64,000 bases of DNA from Dermanyssus gallinae (lineage: Eukaryota > Arthropoda > Arachnida > Mesostigmata > Dermanyssidae): the NCBI GenBank assembly GCA_003439945.1, contig QVRM01001471.1:94501-158500 (forward strand), in the 5' to 3' direction. The stretch's first letter is position 1; the number at the start of each line of letters is the position of its first letter. A program made the position numbers and the translations under genes. Shown here piece after piece: positions 22,556-33,654 of this stretch. The notes below the pieces were generated by a model. The model searched no databases, had not been told where the DNA came from, and worked only from the letters and a program-made list of their open reading frames with translations.

Positions 22556-23274
22556 TAAATAAATGCTGGTGTGTTTCTGGACGTGCGCAAGTGGTTTCTG
22601 TGGTAAAGCAGGTCAAGATGCTAGGAAGTATGCATGCCTTTGCTTTTGATATGGCTGTCGAAAAAGCCTAGTTTCTCAGCAACTACGTAACGCAGCACCA
22701 TCACTTTGGTACGAAAATGACGGGCATTAAATTTGCTATCGTCGGAGAGTGTTCGTCATTTGTGCGCAATGGCAAAATTTTTAGATTTTGCACGTGAAAG
22801 CTTCAACGTAAGTTATAACAACAAATCGATTTTTTATGATTTTTTTTTATTCCACCTATTTGCTTTTTGCTAGCTTGCGTTAGGTGTCATTTAGGTTATG
22901 CAAAATTTTCCGCCGAACACACTGGTATGATCGGTTGCTTCATGCGTTGACTGGTTCTCCCGCAAACGTAGATTTTGTACAACTATGTAGGAGAAAATAA
23001 GGCAGAATAACGACTTTTCTAAATTTCATCCTCACTCCTAAACAAAACGTTTTCTTGGCTTCCGCCCATTGGGAAAAATTATTTCTTGCCGAGCTCTATC
23101 AAACCTCGAAAGAAGTACAACTTTTTACGTAACACCCTGTATATATATATAAGGCTAACCAAAATATAATTAGACCCCATCTTAAAAATCATGTGCCTCA
23201 ATCATTTGGCATAAAACAAACATAGTTTAGACCAGCAATTATTTTCATTTACTATGGAATATTATATATAGATG

Positions 23275-23715
23275 GATTAACTATTCGCTTGACATGTATA
23301 CCTAAATACACATGTCGCCCCTTTGTATCATGGGGCGCATTAGCGGACATTTTGAGATATTTGGGGCTTCCCTAGCAGTCCTTGTGGTCGCCAACTCTCA
23401 GCGGTATAGTTTATCATATAGTCTTAATGAGTATCGCTCAAAGAGTTTAAACTTTTCGGGCTAACCCTCAGCCAAGATTTAACGTCCACGGGACTGCTTT
23501 TTGCATTGCTTCATAGACGGACCCCTTTACATACCAATGTGCAGCAGTGGGGTTTGAACCCGCGCACCTCTGTGTCTCTTTCGGGCGCGAGGCACAGGCG
23601 AATGCACCCACCACGCCACCGGGCCGCTTAAAAAACAACCGAGATATAGTGGCGGCGACACCCTAGTAAATGACAACCATTTCTAGTACACTAGCCCCCT
23701 AGACGACGCCACATA
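23275..23715. repeat. dispersed repeat 'X', copy 2, interrupted by a SINE
   Basis: Shares ordered blocks with 14003-14282 (CGCTTGACATGTATA, AGCGGACAT, AGCAGTCCTTGTGG, and at the right ACTAGCCCCCTAGA). Between them sits the minus-strand SINE at about 23450-23628, absent from the other copy. Confidence 0.65.
23450..23628 (-). mobile_element. tRNA-derived SINE, family S2, copy 2
   Basis: On the minus strand the head GCGGCCCGGTGGCGTGGTGG (A-box-like) is followed by GCCTCGCGCCCGAAAGAGAC and the B box GCGGGTTCAAACCCCACTGC. A perfect B box and a long variable-arm-like insert point to a Ser/Leu-type tRNA ancestor, but the 5' and 3' ends do not pair as an acceptor stem. The body (GGACGTTAAATCTTGGCTGA, then TTAGCCCGAAAAG) matches the copy at 20118. 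I call it a SINE and not a tRNA gene. Confidence 0.7.
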
Positions 23716-23738
23716 AACAAATAATCGTAATTGCGTGC

Positions 23739-23772
<34 letters not shown>

Positions 23773-24879
23773 TATATGTAACCAGCGTTGTCGATTTACT
23801 TGGCGGCATTTTCATTAATCGGGTAAGATAACATTCCGGGGTGCAGTAGAATATGTGTTTTGTGGCATAGCCGTTTTTTGCGTTGAATTATCAAAACAAA
23901 AATTGTTAATTTTTTTTGTTAGTAGTTGATATCTCTCGTTTATCTATACATTAAACACAACATAATTCTATTTTTTTGTTAAGTTTTTTGACCAAGGAAG
24001 CAAGCAGATGGAGTGGGTAATGCTGCGGTTGACCTACACGCTATAAGCGTGCTCCCACTCGGCATTTGGGTACAACGATTTGTCGCTCCGTTTCTGTTTT
24101 CTTTCCCCAGCACTAGTGCACTAGTTGTTTTTGTTTCCTGTTAGACTTGTCATTGTTGATGCTATTATTGCTTACTATATTTTTATTGGAGCTGTTGTTG
24201 TTGCTGCTGCTGCTGCTACTGTTTATTGTATTTTGCCATGAATGATCGATTCCACTGCACGCCCGTTGTGTTTGCGTTACTTCTCTTGCTAATGCAGCTA
24301 ATGTAAACCGAGTTGCCCTAATTGCGAATAAACTAGTGGTAGTAGAGCTTAGACGCGCGTAGCCGAGATGCTGAACGCGACGCAACCGGTCAGATAAGAT
24401 AACGTGTCATCATCGATGTTGTCTGGCGTGTTGAGTAGTATCATGCAAAAAAAAGACATCGTTTATGCACATGGGCGGTGTGCCTTATAACATGTTTTTC
24501 ACGTTGACATAAGACAAGCAGCGATAAAATACGCATGCATACCTGTTTTTATGCGCCAAGCAATTCGTCTGCTGATACGGTCAGCCGCTGACGCTTCCGT
24601 AAGCGCTTTTTAATGCAATAAAGTCATTTTTTAACGATAGCATATTCGTTATTTGTTTAAGTAAAGCAATATTAATTTTCTAAAATATAAAATGTGTATG
24701 ATGATTATTGTTGTTGTTGCGTCGCAAGTTAACGTTTTTCCAGGTGAGCACAACATCAGGTCTTGGTTCGCTATTATTATTATTATTATTGGGGAGGGGG
24801 GGACCTACAGTCAGCTGCTCGCGGCACGTTATTCGAAAGAGGCAGTGCAGTGATCTCTTCGCAAGGGCCAGGCAGGCAG
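23716..24879. other. no gene recognised; (TA)n at 23742-23769
   Basis: Unique AT-rich sequence with a short TA run, a (GTT/GCT)n patch near 24190 and an (ATT)n patch near 24770. Confidence 0.5.
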
Positions 24880-25645
24880 ACGCATAAAACTTTGTACGCT
24901 TAAGAGCACAGTCGACAGATGCACTCGGTGTACTCCTCGTGGAAGTTCGTGTTTGAACAGACCAGGTGATGATAGCCAAGAACTATGTATCTGGTATAGA
25001 CGTGACGATTGTTACATGCAAGACCAGACCAAAGGTGGGAGGCACTGAAAATATCCAGCTCTTTAACCTCTCGTCGGGCTTGTTCAACTTAATTTTCCCA
25101 TTCCGAGATAAAGCTCTCAAATGGTACTGTACTGCGGCGTCTTCAACCTCAATCGAATTATCTCAACAACTGGTGCACAGCCTGACATTAGGTACACAAA
25201 GCGGCTGCTCGCCCACATTGACAGGCAAAGTATGTACATTGTAAAACACCCATTAAGCAAACAAAAGTTTACCCGAGTGAGGTGTTCCCATACTTTATCA
25301 AGACCATACGTCAGCACTGGAACAATCTTGAGGTAGAAAAGTGCCACTGCCGTCGGGACGGACAGTCCCCGGACGTTACCTTCCTCTCCATAAAGAGAGA
25401 TTAGGGCAGTGCGCACTGTCTCAACCATGTGAGCAGTGAAGGTCGTCCCAGTATAATGAAACCGATGCCCCAGATACCGGAAAGAGTTGACGAATTCCAA
25501 GGAATGGCCGGCGCAACGTATAACGTCTTTAGCAGCCAATCAACCTTCTCTTCTGAACTTCATAGCCTTGGTCTTTATGGCGTGTATTTCCAGCCCCCTT
25601 GAGACACGGAACATCTCCGCCAGAGAAGTGATGCGCTTGATGGCA
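24880..25645 (-). mobile_element. LINE family D relic (RT thumb and C-terminal Cys/His cluster)
   Basis: Minus-strand pieces align in order to the family D copy at 39404-40580. KTKAMKFRREG (25560) corresponds to KTVAMKFRREG. SFRYLGHRFHYTGTTFTAHM (25470) corresponds to SLPYLGVIFSVSGTCFSAHI. ALFYLKIVPVLTYG (25320) corresponds to RLFELKIAPIATYG. A final RHVYTRYIVLGYHHLVCSN and CICRLC segment near 24920-25010 corresponds to KHVVTRFAIHGFHHKLCAE ... CKCSRC. Frameshifts and stops separate the pieces. The catalytic RT core (YADD) is missing, so this is an inactive 3' fragment. Confidence 0.75.
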
Positions 25646-26139
25646 TACAGGTCGTGATATATATAGATATATATAAATATATATAGAGGGAGAGATGGGT
25701 GACCGGGTTATGAGTGGCAACTGCGTGCACTAGGAGAGCACCGTCGATAACGTAGTTGTCTTGCCAAGAGTGTCATTGGTTAGAACGATGCTATTAGTAA
25801 AAAAAAGTACCATTAGATCCTGATCATTTTAGCTGGCAATGCTCTCAGCAGCCCTTTGTAGGCCACCAACAACTATATTAACATCACACGCCCGAACCTG
25901 GAGGATATGTGACGTTTCCACTTGATTTATCTGGTGTACACGTTCATAAGGATACAATTGTTGCCTCTCGCATATAAGCAAATAAAACTGTAACTTCAGT
26001 TTGTTATAAAATAAAAAAAACATTACAAACAAACGAACATCGACACTACCATTAGCAGTCTTAAATAACCTAGGCTATCTCCCATTTCCTGCGGTTTTGT
26101 AATCGATGTGATATATATATATATATATTGATAAAGCAA
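25646..26139. other. no gene recognised
   Basis: Spacer between two LINE relics in opposite orientation. Short TA runs near 25661 and 26111. Confidence 0.5.
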
Positions 26140-27760
26140 TACGCGGACATCAGCTCGGCTTTGCTACTAGAAGTGGCACAGAAGTGGCGATCCATGCTGC
26201 ACAAGCTTACCTCTAATCCAGGTCTGAAGACATATTCATTTAGCCAAACTAGACTTTCAAACTGCTTTTAACATCACTTCCTAAGGGTTCTCGCATGTGC
26301 CTAACCTGTGCCATTACATTATGCGGGCATACAGAAATCCAACTCAACTACTGTTGATAGACCGCGTCATACTTTACCAGTCGCGCCTGTAGCAGGGCCA
26401 CTCATTAGATCCTGCATTGCCTTGTATGACAATGCTGTTGGATACTGTCGTGTTAACTGGTGACCCTGCAACGGCAGCCCGTGATATTGAGAAGGTACTG
26501 GATTTTGCAACAAGGAGCTATGCCTCAACCCACCAAAAAGCGAACTCTTTATGCCGGGATTATCAATATTGGACTCGTCAGTCAGACTAGTTACCGACCT
26601 TATTTCAATCTGTTTCAGGACGAATGACACCGACTTCACCTTAGGCGTGCCACTTCTTGATAACAAAAAAAAACTTAGATACCCGAGTGGCTGAAGAAGT
26701 TAAACTCGTCTTCAAATTACTTGGGTCTCCTGGGTGCACACGGAGAACTGTTCCTTTTAAAATACTGCTTCTCGACAGCGCCTGCTTTATGGGATTAATG
26801 TTACGGAATATAAGCATCCTTTAGAACAAATGAACGCTCACAAGTCTCTGTCTTCCTTACTTAACCTTTAACTACTAGAGGCAGCTGGTAGGTCAACCCT
26901 TCTGCCTGTGGCAAAAGAGGCCTAGGCATTCCAGACGCTGTCCCGCGGTGGTCGAATCAATGTCTAGTACCTGGCAAAGGGCGTCAAAGATACTAAATTT
27001 CCCAGCTGTCGAACGGTTACGTTCTGTATTAGAGGACTAAGGAACGTCTCTTGGCACGCACTGGAGCACCCACCATGTGGACTTGATTTCCCAGGCAAGC
27101 TAGATTGCGCTGTTGGAATATATATGACTAGCCAATCTTCGTGATTCAGCAGAAGTCGAGGCAGTGAAAACACGTCTTTAAGCAGTTTGATCTAGCGGTG
27201 CTGGTGCATGGCTCAATGCTCTACCAAATGCGCCCGTTGGATTCCTTTTAGAGGACGTTGTCGTCAGAATCTGCGTTGGTCTTCACCTTCAGATCCCTTT
27301 ATTGAAAACCTAAGTTCAGCTGCGGCGAGGAGGTCTCACTATTAGGCCACCATGGCTTATCCTGCATACCCATACCATAGGGATGACCCTATCCTGCATA
27401 CCCATAACATAGGGATGACCCTATCCTGCATACCCATAACATAGGAATGACCGTAGCAGATTTGAAGGGTGGGAGGACACTCTTCTGAGACGCTACCGTA
27501 CAGTTATGGCGCTGCCCAGGCTCGTAATGCTGTTTCGCGGGCGAAGACAAATGAGTCTCGGAACTATGCATATATCGGATACTTTATGGATTTTCTACTC
27601 CTTGCCTTCGAGATCTCAGGGAGCCCAGGTAAACCACTGAAGGAGCTATTACTAAGGTATGCAAGCGGTGAATTTTTCCGGCAAAAGCTGTCATTGCGGC
27701 AATATACAATGCGACAATATACAACGCCACGTTTGTCGTCAGGTTCACTGACGCTGAATT
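26140..27760 (+). mobile_element. LINE family A relic (RT, zinc knuckle, C-terminus)
   Basis: The decayed copy is recognisable by its landmarks in order. QLGFATRSGTEVAIHAAQAY (26150) matches HQLGFAAPGGTEVAVQGARA. LAKLDFQTAFN (26240) is RT motif A with its Asp. GHSLDPAL (26400) is motif B. GLGIPDA (26920) is a conserved box after the thumb. FSCGEEVSLLGHHGLSC (27314) matches the C-x-C..H-x3-C knuckle of the copy at 52974. AFEISGSPGKPL and EFFRQKLSL (27606-27700) match the C-terminal nuclease-side region. The YLDD catalytic box is not visible. Many stops and frameshifts; inactive. Confidence 0.75.
27358..27453. repeat. 32-bp tandem repeat, three units, inside LINE relic
   Basis: Units of TATCCTGCATACCCATAACA+TAGGGATGACCC at 27358, 27390 and 27422, with one or two mismatches. 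The array starts right after the zinc-knuckle codons of the LINE relic, so it arose by local duplication after insertion. Confidence 0.9.
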
Positions 27761-28062
27761 GTTCACACCCTATTATGAGTAAAAAAAATATTCAGAGTAC
27801 ATCGAGGGCCGGACATGTTGAGATGCCTTGCAGTCATGTTAAGGTACCTTACCAGTCTTTGTTGCAGCAGCATAGTTGCTGATTCTACATTAGCGGTATG
27901 GCATACGATCTATTCTTAAGAAAACAGCAGTGATCTGCGACAAGTCTTTAGGCGTAGCGCGTTTTTTTTTCCCGCGGCGCCTGGCCAATTAAATGTAAAT
28001 TATTGTGCACTGCCATTTAAGCCGTGCCAGCGGGTAGTTGATAGTCTAGTTCTAGTAGGCGA

Positions 28063-28067
28063 TCAGT
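28063..28067 (+). promoter_or_regulatory. candidate initiator (TCAGTAAC)
   Basis: An arthropod-type initiator TCAGT lies 122 bp upstream of the ATG at 28190. There is no TATA box at -30. A very similar TCAGTAAT lies upstream of the minus-strand gene at 36847-37119. Confidence 0.3.
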
Positions 28068-28189
28068 AACAACGAAACGCACCGCCACGTTGATCAACGG
28101 TCGGGTAGGCTGAGTTACAGACCAAGCAGCAACAACAACAACAGAAGTACCATCAGAATTAAATACTGTTTTAGCAAAGTGGGAGTTAG

Positions 28190-28471
28190 ATGTTGTCTCG
28201 CCGACCCAGTTTTCGGTTGTCCAATGACTTTAGCGAGCAGTCGTCGGCTGCTTTGCTGCACGAGCCGTCCGACGAATATCGATTACAAACGCTCTTTGTC
28301 GGACTGGGCATCGGCGCGTGCTATTTGACGGCTATTTTAGGCAAGATGCGCTTTTTCCAGTTCCTTTTCCTAGGCCTCTTAGGAGGGGTGAGCGCCTTCT
28401 CAGCCCACGGGTCTGTCCCCTACGGTGTTCGACACTACAACCACCACGACTTCTACAGAGGCCGCGTGTAG
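28190..28471 (+). CDS. small two-helix membrane protein, unrecognised
   Basis: This 93-residue single-exon ORF starts with ATG. An N-terminal hydrophilic part (MLSRRPSFRLSNDFSEQSS) is followed by an EPSDEYR segment and two hydrophobic stretches: residues ~35-53 (LFVGLGIGACYLTAILGKM) and ~55-72 (FFQFLFLGLLGGVSAFSAHG). The tail is His/Tyr-rich (RHYNHHDFYRGRV). The positive N-terminus suggests it starts in the cytosol. A polyadenylation signal AATAAA lies at 28642-28647 and a candidate initiator at 28063. The layout (acidic EP segment, two helices, LGG...SA in the second) resembles the proteins at 36847 and 49213, but the spacing differs, so kinship is tentative. The GAFxAHG-like end of helix 2 also recalls the TMEM256/DUF423 family, only locally. 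Function unknown. Confidence 0.5.
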   Translation: MLSRRPSFRLSNDFSEQSSAALLHEPSDEYRLQTLFVGLGIGACYLTAILGKMRFFQFLFLGLLGGVSAFSAHGSVPYGVRHYNHHDFYRGRV

Positions 28472-28641
28472 CACGAGCGCGTGGCGAAAGCCAACTTTTA
28501 TCAGCAGGCGGAGAGAAGACACCGCCCCAGGACGCCCACGTCTAAAAGCTGAATTTACTGGAGAGGTTCAGATTTCAATCACCTCACGTTTAATCGGTAT
28601 CGGTGCGGTCGATATCAGTGACATTTCTCTATTCAAGATTG

Positions 28642-28647
28642 AATAAA
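28642..28647 (+). terminator. candidate polyadenylation signal AATAAA
   Basis: Canonical hexamer about 170 nt after the stop of the ORF at 28190-28471. It supports that ORF being transcribed, though the hexamer is common by chance in AT-rich DNA. Confidence 0.4.
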
Positions 28648-28659
28648 ATACTACCGTAC

Positions 28660-29339
28660 TATGTCTCGAATTCGATGCTGCCAGTTTCCTGTACTCAGCC
28701 TATACGTATGAAGTCGTCTGATTCAGTCATAAGTGTGGGTTACGGTTTGTGATGTGTGTGTGTGTGTGCCTTATAAAGGCAATGCACGGGCACAACGTGT
28801 GTCTGTAGTACTTACGACAGACTAATCGATAGCCACAACGTGCTAATAAAATGTTCTCGGAAAGGCAATCAGGTATAACAACTAGACACTTTCGCTAGCT
28901 TGAGCTGAACGTGTAACAACTACCTTTATATATTTATATATATAGTCAACGGTACTTACGGTAGTCAATTGCAATATATGTTGGACAACAATAAGGCCAT
29001 GAACAGCTGCATACATTGGACGCTATATTTGTGTCTTATTGTTGGTTTACATACGCTACATTATAAAGGTATCAGCTAGGTTGTTGTTAAGGTACACAGC
29101 GCTAAATCCCGATGAGGTGAAAATCGTCCACCTTACGACGAAAATACGATGTAGATGTCAACCGTCAGACGTTAACTGTTGACGCAAATTGCATAATTTT
29201 CTGCGACTAGTCGTGTAAGTTTTCCTGGCAAACTTTAGAGGAACGGTCACCAGTGCCGTGTCAAAGAGAATCGAACATCAGAGTATTGTTTTTTAATATT
29301 CCTTTATTTGCAGTATAAATTTGCCCACCTCCAGTCAGG
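28660..29339. other. no gene recognised
   Basis: A short (TG)n at 28752-28767 and a short TA-rich run near 28926 are the only structures. Confidence 0.5.
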
Positions 29340-29893
29340 GCCAGGAGTGCCACTCTAACGGCCTGGCAAGAAATAGCAATAGGCGCAGGTAAGGCCCGGC
29401 ATTGGCTACCGGAAGCTGGACCAAGGGTTTAATACTAAACCTCAGGGTGTGGTACGACTGCTGACACGGGGAACATTCCTATTGGACGACTCAGGTTCGG
29501 ACCAGACACGGCCAGTTACAAGAGCTATATGCCAAGGAGGGCGGAGCTGGGAAGGCAAATAACGTGGAGCATACTGTACCGCGGTGTGATGCTCTTAGAG
29601 AAGCGACGGATCCAGGATTGGCCGCTGTGAGAGGCATACCAGTCAGAAAGATGGTCGCCCATACGATGACATTGGTGGAGGCATGGAGGGAGGCAACAAA
29701 CTTGTTCGACGCCGTTTTGACATTCAAGACAGCCAAGGAAACTGCCAGGCGGGAGAGGCTTGAACGATCTCTTGGGGAAGTAGTCAAGACGAAGAGCCGA
29801 GTGATGGCGGAGCAGCCCGGCCCTCATAGCCTCGACGCACCCTCACTAGACGGTTTGCAAAACGGCAGACTCCCCCTATCCAATTGCACGTAA
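29340..29893 (+). mobile_element. R1-like LINE (family C), C-terminal fragment
   Basis: The frame 29540-29893 reads NNVEHTVPRCDALREATDP, then VRKMVAHTMTLVEAWREATN, then RRERLERSLGE. The 'VEHT..(E)C..W/L...R' pattern followed by a basic coiled tail is characteristic of the C-terminus of R1-clade LINEs, downstream of the reverse transcriptase and after a Cys/His motif. An LLTRGTF segment near 29457 corresponds to the preceding LLTGHG(E)F box. Only the C-terminal ~150 residues are seen. The frame ends with a normal stop. Confidence 0.65.
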
Positions 29894-29989
29894 ACGTGCG
29901 GGATGATAGATAGGGACAGTGCTTAAAGAGAACTGCAGAGATACCTGTCCCACGGCTTTAACGTAATACCAAAGTAATATTGAGCCTTA

Positions 29990-31515
29990 AGGAAAGAGGA
30001 ATCCGGGTTTAGTAGTTCCCGAAACCTTAAAAAAACTTACAATGCCGGTGGGCCTCGCCTCATAAGATGCACCTTCGAACGAAAAGTTTGATGATCGTTC
30101 TGTCAAAGCCGGTACGCAAGTAAAGCTTATCTTAATCTTGCTGTTACCGGTCCACCACAACCACCGACCTCCTCCGCCAAGGTTGCTCATATGAGAAGCG
30201 AAGATGATGATTTAGTGTGGGACAAGCGCGCCACTGAAGCCCGTCAAGCCCTAGCCTTTTAGCAATTACGACGTTATCGACTTGACAACAAAAGCACCGT
30301 CCGGAAAGGCCCCAGGGCCCGATTTGGTCATAAAATAGCATTTTGGACAATCGATTCACTTTGCGCCTTGCTTCACTACACTTTTTAACGAGGTGATGAA
30401 GACGGCCCTACTACCCTCAGAGTGGGAAACCAGCCTCCTTAGCATTTTCACTTAAGGAAAAATTATCTGTTGGCTCCATTGTCTTACCAAGGTGTCGCAC
30501 AAAAGAGCGCAATCTACAAACTTCTCTCGGCTATTCTAGCCCGTCGATTAGAATTGATTTTTTTCAGGTTAAAGGTAAGCTGCCGGAGCAACAACGTGGC
30601 TTCAGAAGGGGCCGGTCAACAATAACAGCATGTGCTGTACTTCTAAATTTTATACAACGGGCACTTCGAACTAAAAAAGCTTGTCATTTTGCTGTATTCG
30701 TAGACCTTAGAGCGGCCTTTGATACGGACCCACGAACGATTTTACTTCACAAGCTAGCTTTTCGCGGGGTTTCGTTAAATTTGAACTCATTAAAGGAATT
30801 TTACAGGAAGGACAAGTTATCATAGATGATGGAGCCGTTGAACACATGGCTATTTTACAGACCACTATTGTTGCCCAAGGTGATAATCTTAGCCCCTGCT
30901 GTTTTTAGTGCTGGTAAGCGACCTTCCTAAAGAGATACAGTCAGGTGCAGGTGGACGTCCTTATGTATGCAGATGACCTTGTGCTATTCTTTCGCAGCCT
31001 TGCAAGCCTTGCAGCCTGCAATCCTGTCATAGTATCCAAAATCCTCATAAACTTTCAGTGGACGTTGCCGTTCATCTCTTTCACCTGAAGATTGCGCCCA
31101 CTGCTTCTTACGGTATACAGGTGATATGGCCTTATCTATCGAAGTTAAAATTTAAGACACGGCCAAATCACAGCCTCTTTTCTAAAGAAGGCGTTAAGAG
31201 TCCACCGCACTAGTCTCAACAAATTAGTCTGTTTACTGGAGCCGTCTCCGCTATTTGTTAAGAATTTACAAAAAGTACACTTTTTACCGAAAACGACAGC
31301 TTTCAACGAGTACATCGCTGAATAGGTGAATACGATGGCGAACACTGACCCGCTCTTTTATTAAACCCAGGCAATAGCGCGTAGTTCGTAGAAGCGCTGC
31401 AGTTATGAGAATAGACACATATCGCACGATTTGCTGTACATGGGTTCCACATAGTTAGGAAGACCTGTATTCGAGGGAAGTTCCATGAAATTTTCTCGTT
31501 ATGCTTGTGCACGTT
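29990..31515 (+). mobile_element. LINE family D relic (full RT span, decayed)
   Basis: RT landmarks occur in order: KAPSGKAPGPDLV (30295) and LFNEVMKTALLPSEWETSLL (30390), QQRGFRRGRSTITACAVLLN (30590), FAVFVDLRAAFDT (30690, motif A), VIIDDGAVE and AQGDNLSP (30815-30895, motif B, matching the copy at 40480), then MQMTLCYS near 30965, which replaces YADDLVL through a frameshift. ARFAVHGFHIVRK and KFHEIFSLCLC (31415-31500) match the C-terminal Cys/His cluster of the other D copies. Numerous frameshifts and stops make it inactive. The N-terminal endonuclease is not seen. Confidence 0.75.
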
Positions 31516-33654
31516 TTTTGCAAACGGTTGCAAACGGTTTTTGCACGTTGCAAATTTGTGCTTTCTCTGTACGCGCAATATTGTAAACCAACCATCGGTT
31601 AATAAAGTTAAATGTGCTTTGCTCTAAAGATGATGATGGCATTAGGGGATAGCACCGCGAAAACAGAAAAGAACAGACGGTCTGTGTGTCGTGTATGCAT
31701 TCAGGCGGGCCCAGCAGCTTGCGTGTTATTAATACTGCGGATGCGGTCATCATCACGAGAGACATGAGATGTTCTGCACATGACATACGCACCGCCAAAT
31801 CGCCTGCTTCGTTGCTGGTGTTGAGTCAAACGTGTTTTTTTAATTACAGTTTTTGGGTGTTAGCACTAAGCCCCACACCCTGAACGGGCTGCCCTATGCA
31901 TATGCAAGCATTCAATAGCATAGCATTCAAATTGTATGTCTTACTGGTGATAATAGAACAGCTGGATTATGACGAAGATTTATTTTCTTTCAGCGCCATT
32001 GATCTAATCAGCTGGATTTTGAACGCCGCTTACTCTGCAGATAGAGCTGTTGACACATCGCGAATCAAATGATCCAGCCGTTTGCAAACACCAGCCATTA
32101 TAGGGTCAGGGTGTTTACAAGCAGGTTATCTAACTGCTGACGCTTCTTGAATGAGAACTCTCTGTAACTTAAAAACAATTGGTACAGAGTTTATAGTATC
32201 CGGATCCATTAAACGACTACGAGAGCTCTTTGCCCAACTAATATCAAAGCGTTTATCTCTTACCTCAGTTTAGTCGCTAACGTCCTCTCTTCTGTAAAGA
32301 TACGAAGGCGACCGATAGGTTGTTGCATTCTAAAATGACCCGTCAGGCTCTTGCGACATCCTGCCGACTATCTGGACCGAACTTCTTAAGGAAACTCGCG
32401 TCCTCATTTCAGTCAGATTAGTTAAACGTAAGGTGCAAAAAAATGGGTAACGAATACAAAATCTAGTCAAAAGTTGCCTGTCAATAAGTTGAAGAAAGCG
32501 TGTCATTTCTGTGCGCCGGAGACGTTTAAGCGACTTCAATTTTTAGTTTCGCATGGAGCGAGACATGTTGAAGTATGAAATAGATAATGCTGGTGTTTTC
32601 ATACATTCTAAATCCTATTGTTTACGAGAACTTAAACATTGTGAAATTGCGGTCTCATGAATAGACCTCAGGACAGACGTCACAACTTACGCAAGTGGAG
32701 TCTACTTCCGGCTCAGATCGGCTTCTGGCTCCTATGGCTTCTGGTACGTACGTTATACCTGTTCGTCACAGAGACAGCCGAGTCTCGAGTGTTTTCGTAT
32801 AGGTACTCCTTTACATTACGCCTATTGCAGTGAATGTATTCATGATAAATGCTTGTGTTCTTTTCATTCCAAGACATGTTAGGAAGGCATATAATTTTGA
32901 ATACAATATTGTCGTTACATGCAATTAAACACTTTAGTGAGCGTCCCGCCAAGTGAAAAATGTAGAGGCCGCCGATGCTTCTAGCATCTCACTACATGGT
33001 ATTTAGCACACGTCTGCGAGCAGGACCGGCAAAGGCATTGATCACCAACCAGGTGAAATCCTGGGGTCGAACACACCAAGTGATGGTAGATATGCGTAAT
33101 GTCCCTTGCGTACATGTGGCGACTAGTGCGCATGCCATTCTATCCCAAGGTTCCTTTTTAAAGTGATTCGGGGAAATGCTTTATGGACACCCAACGTGGA
33201 TGCTTGAATAAATGTTCAGCGTCGGACGTATTCCAAACGGGACAGATTCCTTTTCCCTGACAACGTGGTCAAGGAGCATTGCACATTCCGCCCAGGCTTA
33301 AACCCCGAAGTCATTGTCGTTGTAACAATCGTTTGCGTATCCGCCCCCGCAAAAGGGTAGATGGATGAACCCCGAGGCGCGTCAAAAGACTGGGGCGTAC
33401 AGAGGCGGTGTGGTCTATCTACACCATCGGAGGCCTGCAGGGTGCAAAGGGCACGTACATGGAAGTCGGGTTTGCTAATCTCTTGCATAAAGAATTAGAA
33501 GTGCCCGTGCCTGGTGATTGCCTGCATCGCGTAGTGTCCGGGCTATTGCAGCACGTGTTGAGATCCAACCTCCACTAAGTAGCGGGTCTTGGAGTCACGG
33601 GTAGTCTTGTTCGCCTGGGTTCGCCGCTCCTCAGACCACGACTGCATCGATGCA
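31516..33654. other. long stretch without recognised genes
   Basis: A short direct repeat of TTGCAAACGG lies near 31518. Frames such as 32713-32952 (minus) and 33216-33488 (minus) have no motif. Sequence near 33250-33650 is richer in GC and could be a 5' part of the following LINE, but I cannot align it. Confidence 0.4.

Larger units (their letters stand above)
20982..23141. mobile_element. 2.16 kb palindromic Tc1/mariner-like element
   Basis: Left arm 20982-21942 and right arm 22181-23141 are both 961 bp and near-identical reverse complements. I saw only a few substitutions and two compensating 1-nt indels in homopolymers. A 238-bp unpaired spacer (21943-22180) lies between. The element starts TACAGGGTGTTACG and ends CGTAACACCCTGTA, inside a (TA)n stretch on both sides. 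Each arm carries the same transposase C-terminal coding segment pointing outward. The arms resemble the shorter palindromes at 3373 and 6685 (TAGAGCTCG, TTTTTCCCAATGG, GTTT.GGAGTGAG). It is defective because the catalytic N-terminal half of the transposase is absent. Confidence 0.9.

Noticed and set aside
23529..23628. tRNA-Ser/Leu gene on the minus strand
   Set aside because: The B box is good, but the ends do not form an acceptor stem, and the sequence downstream is shared with the copy at 20118, so it is a SINE head.
28190..28471. Bacterial insertion or contamination as the source of the small membrane-protein ORFs
   Set aside because: The flanks carry arthropod-type LINEs, mariner and SINEs, there is no ribosome-binding site, and the ORFs are monocistronic with polyadenylation-type signals.
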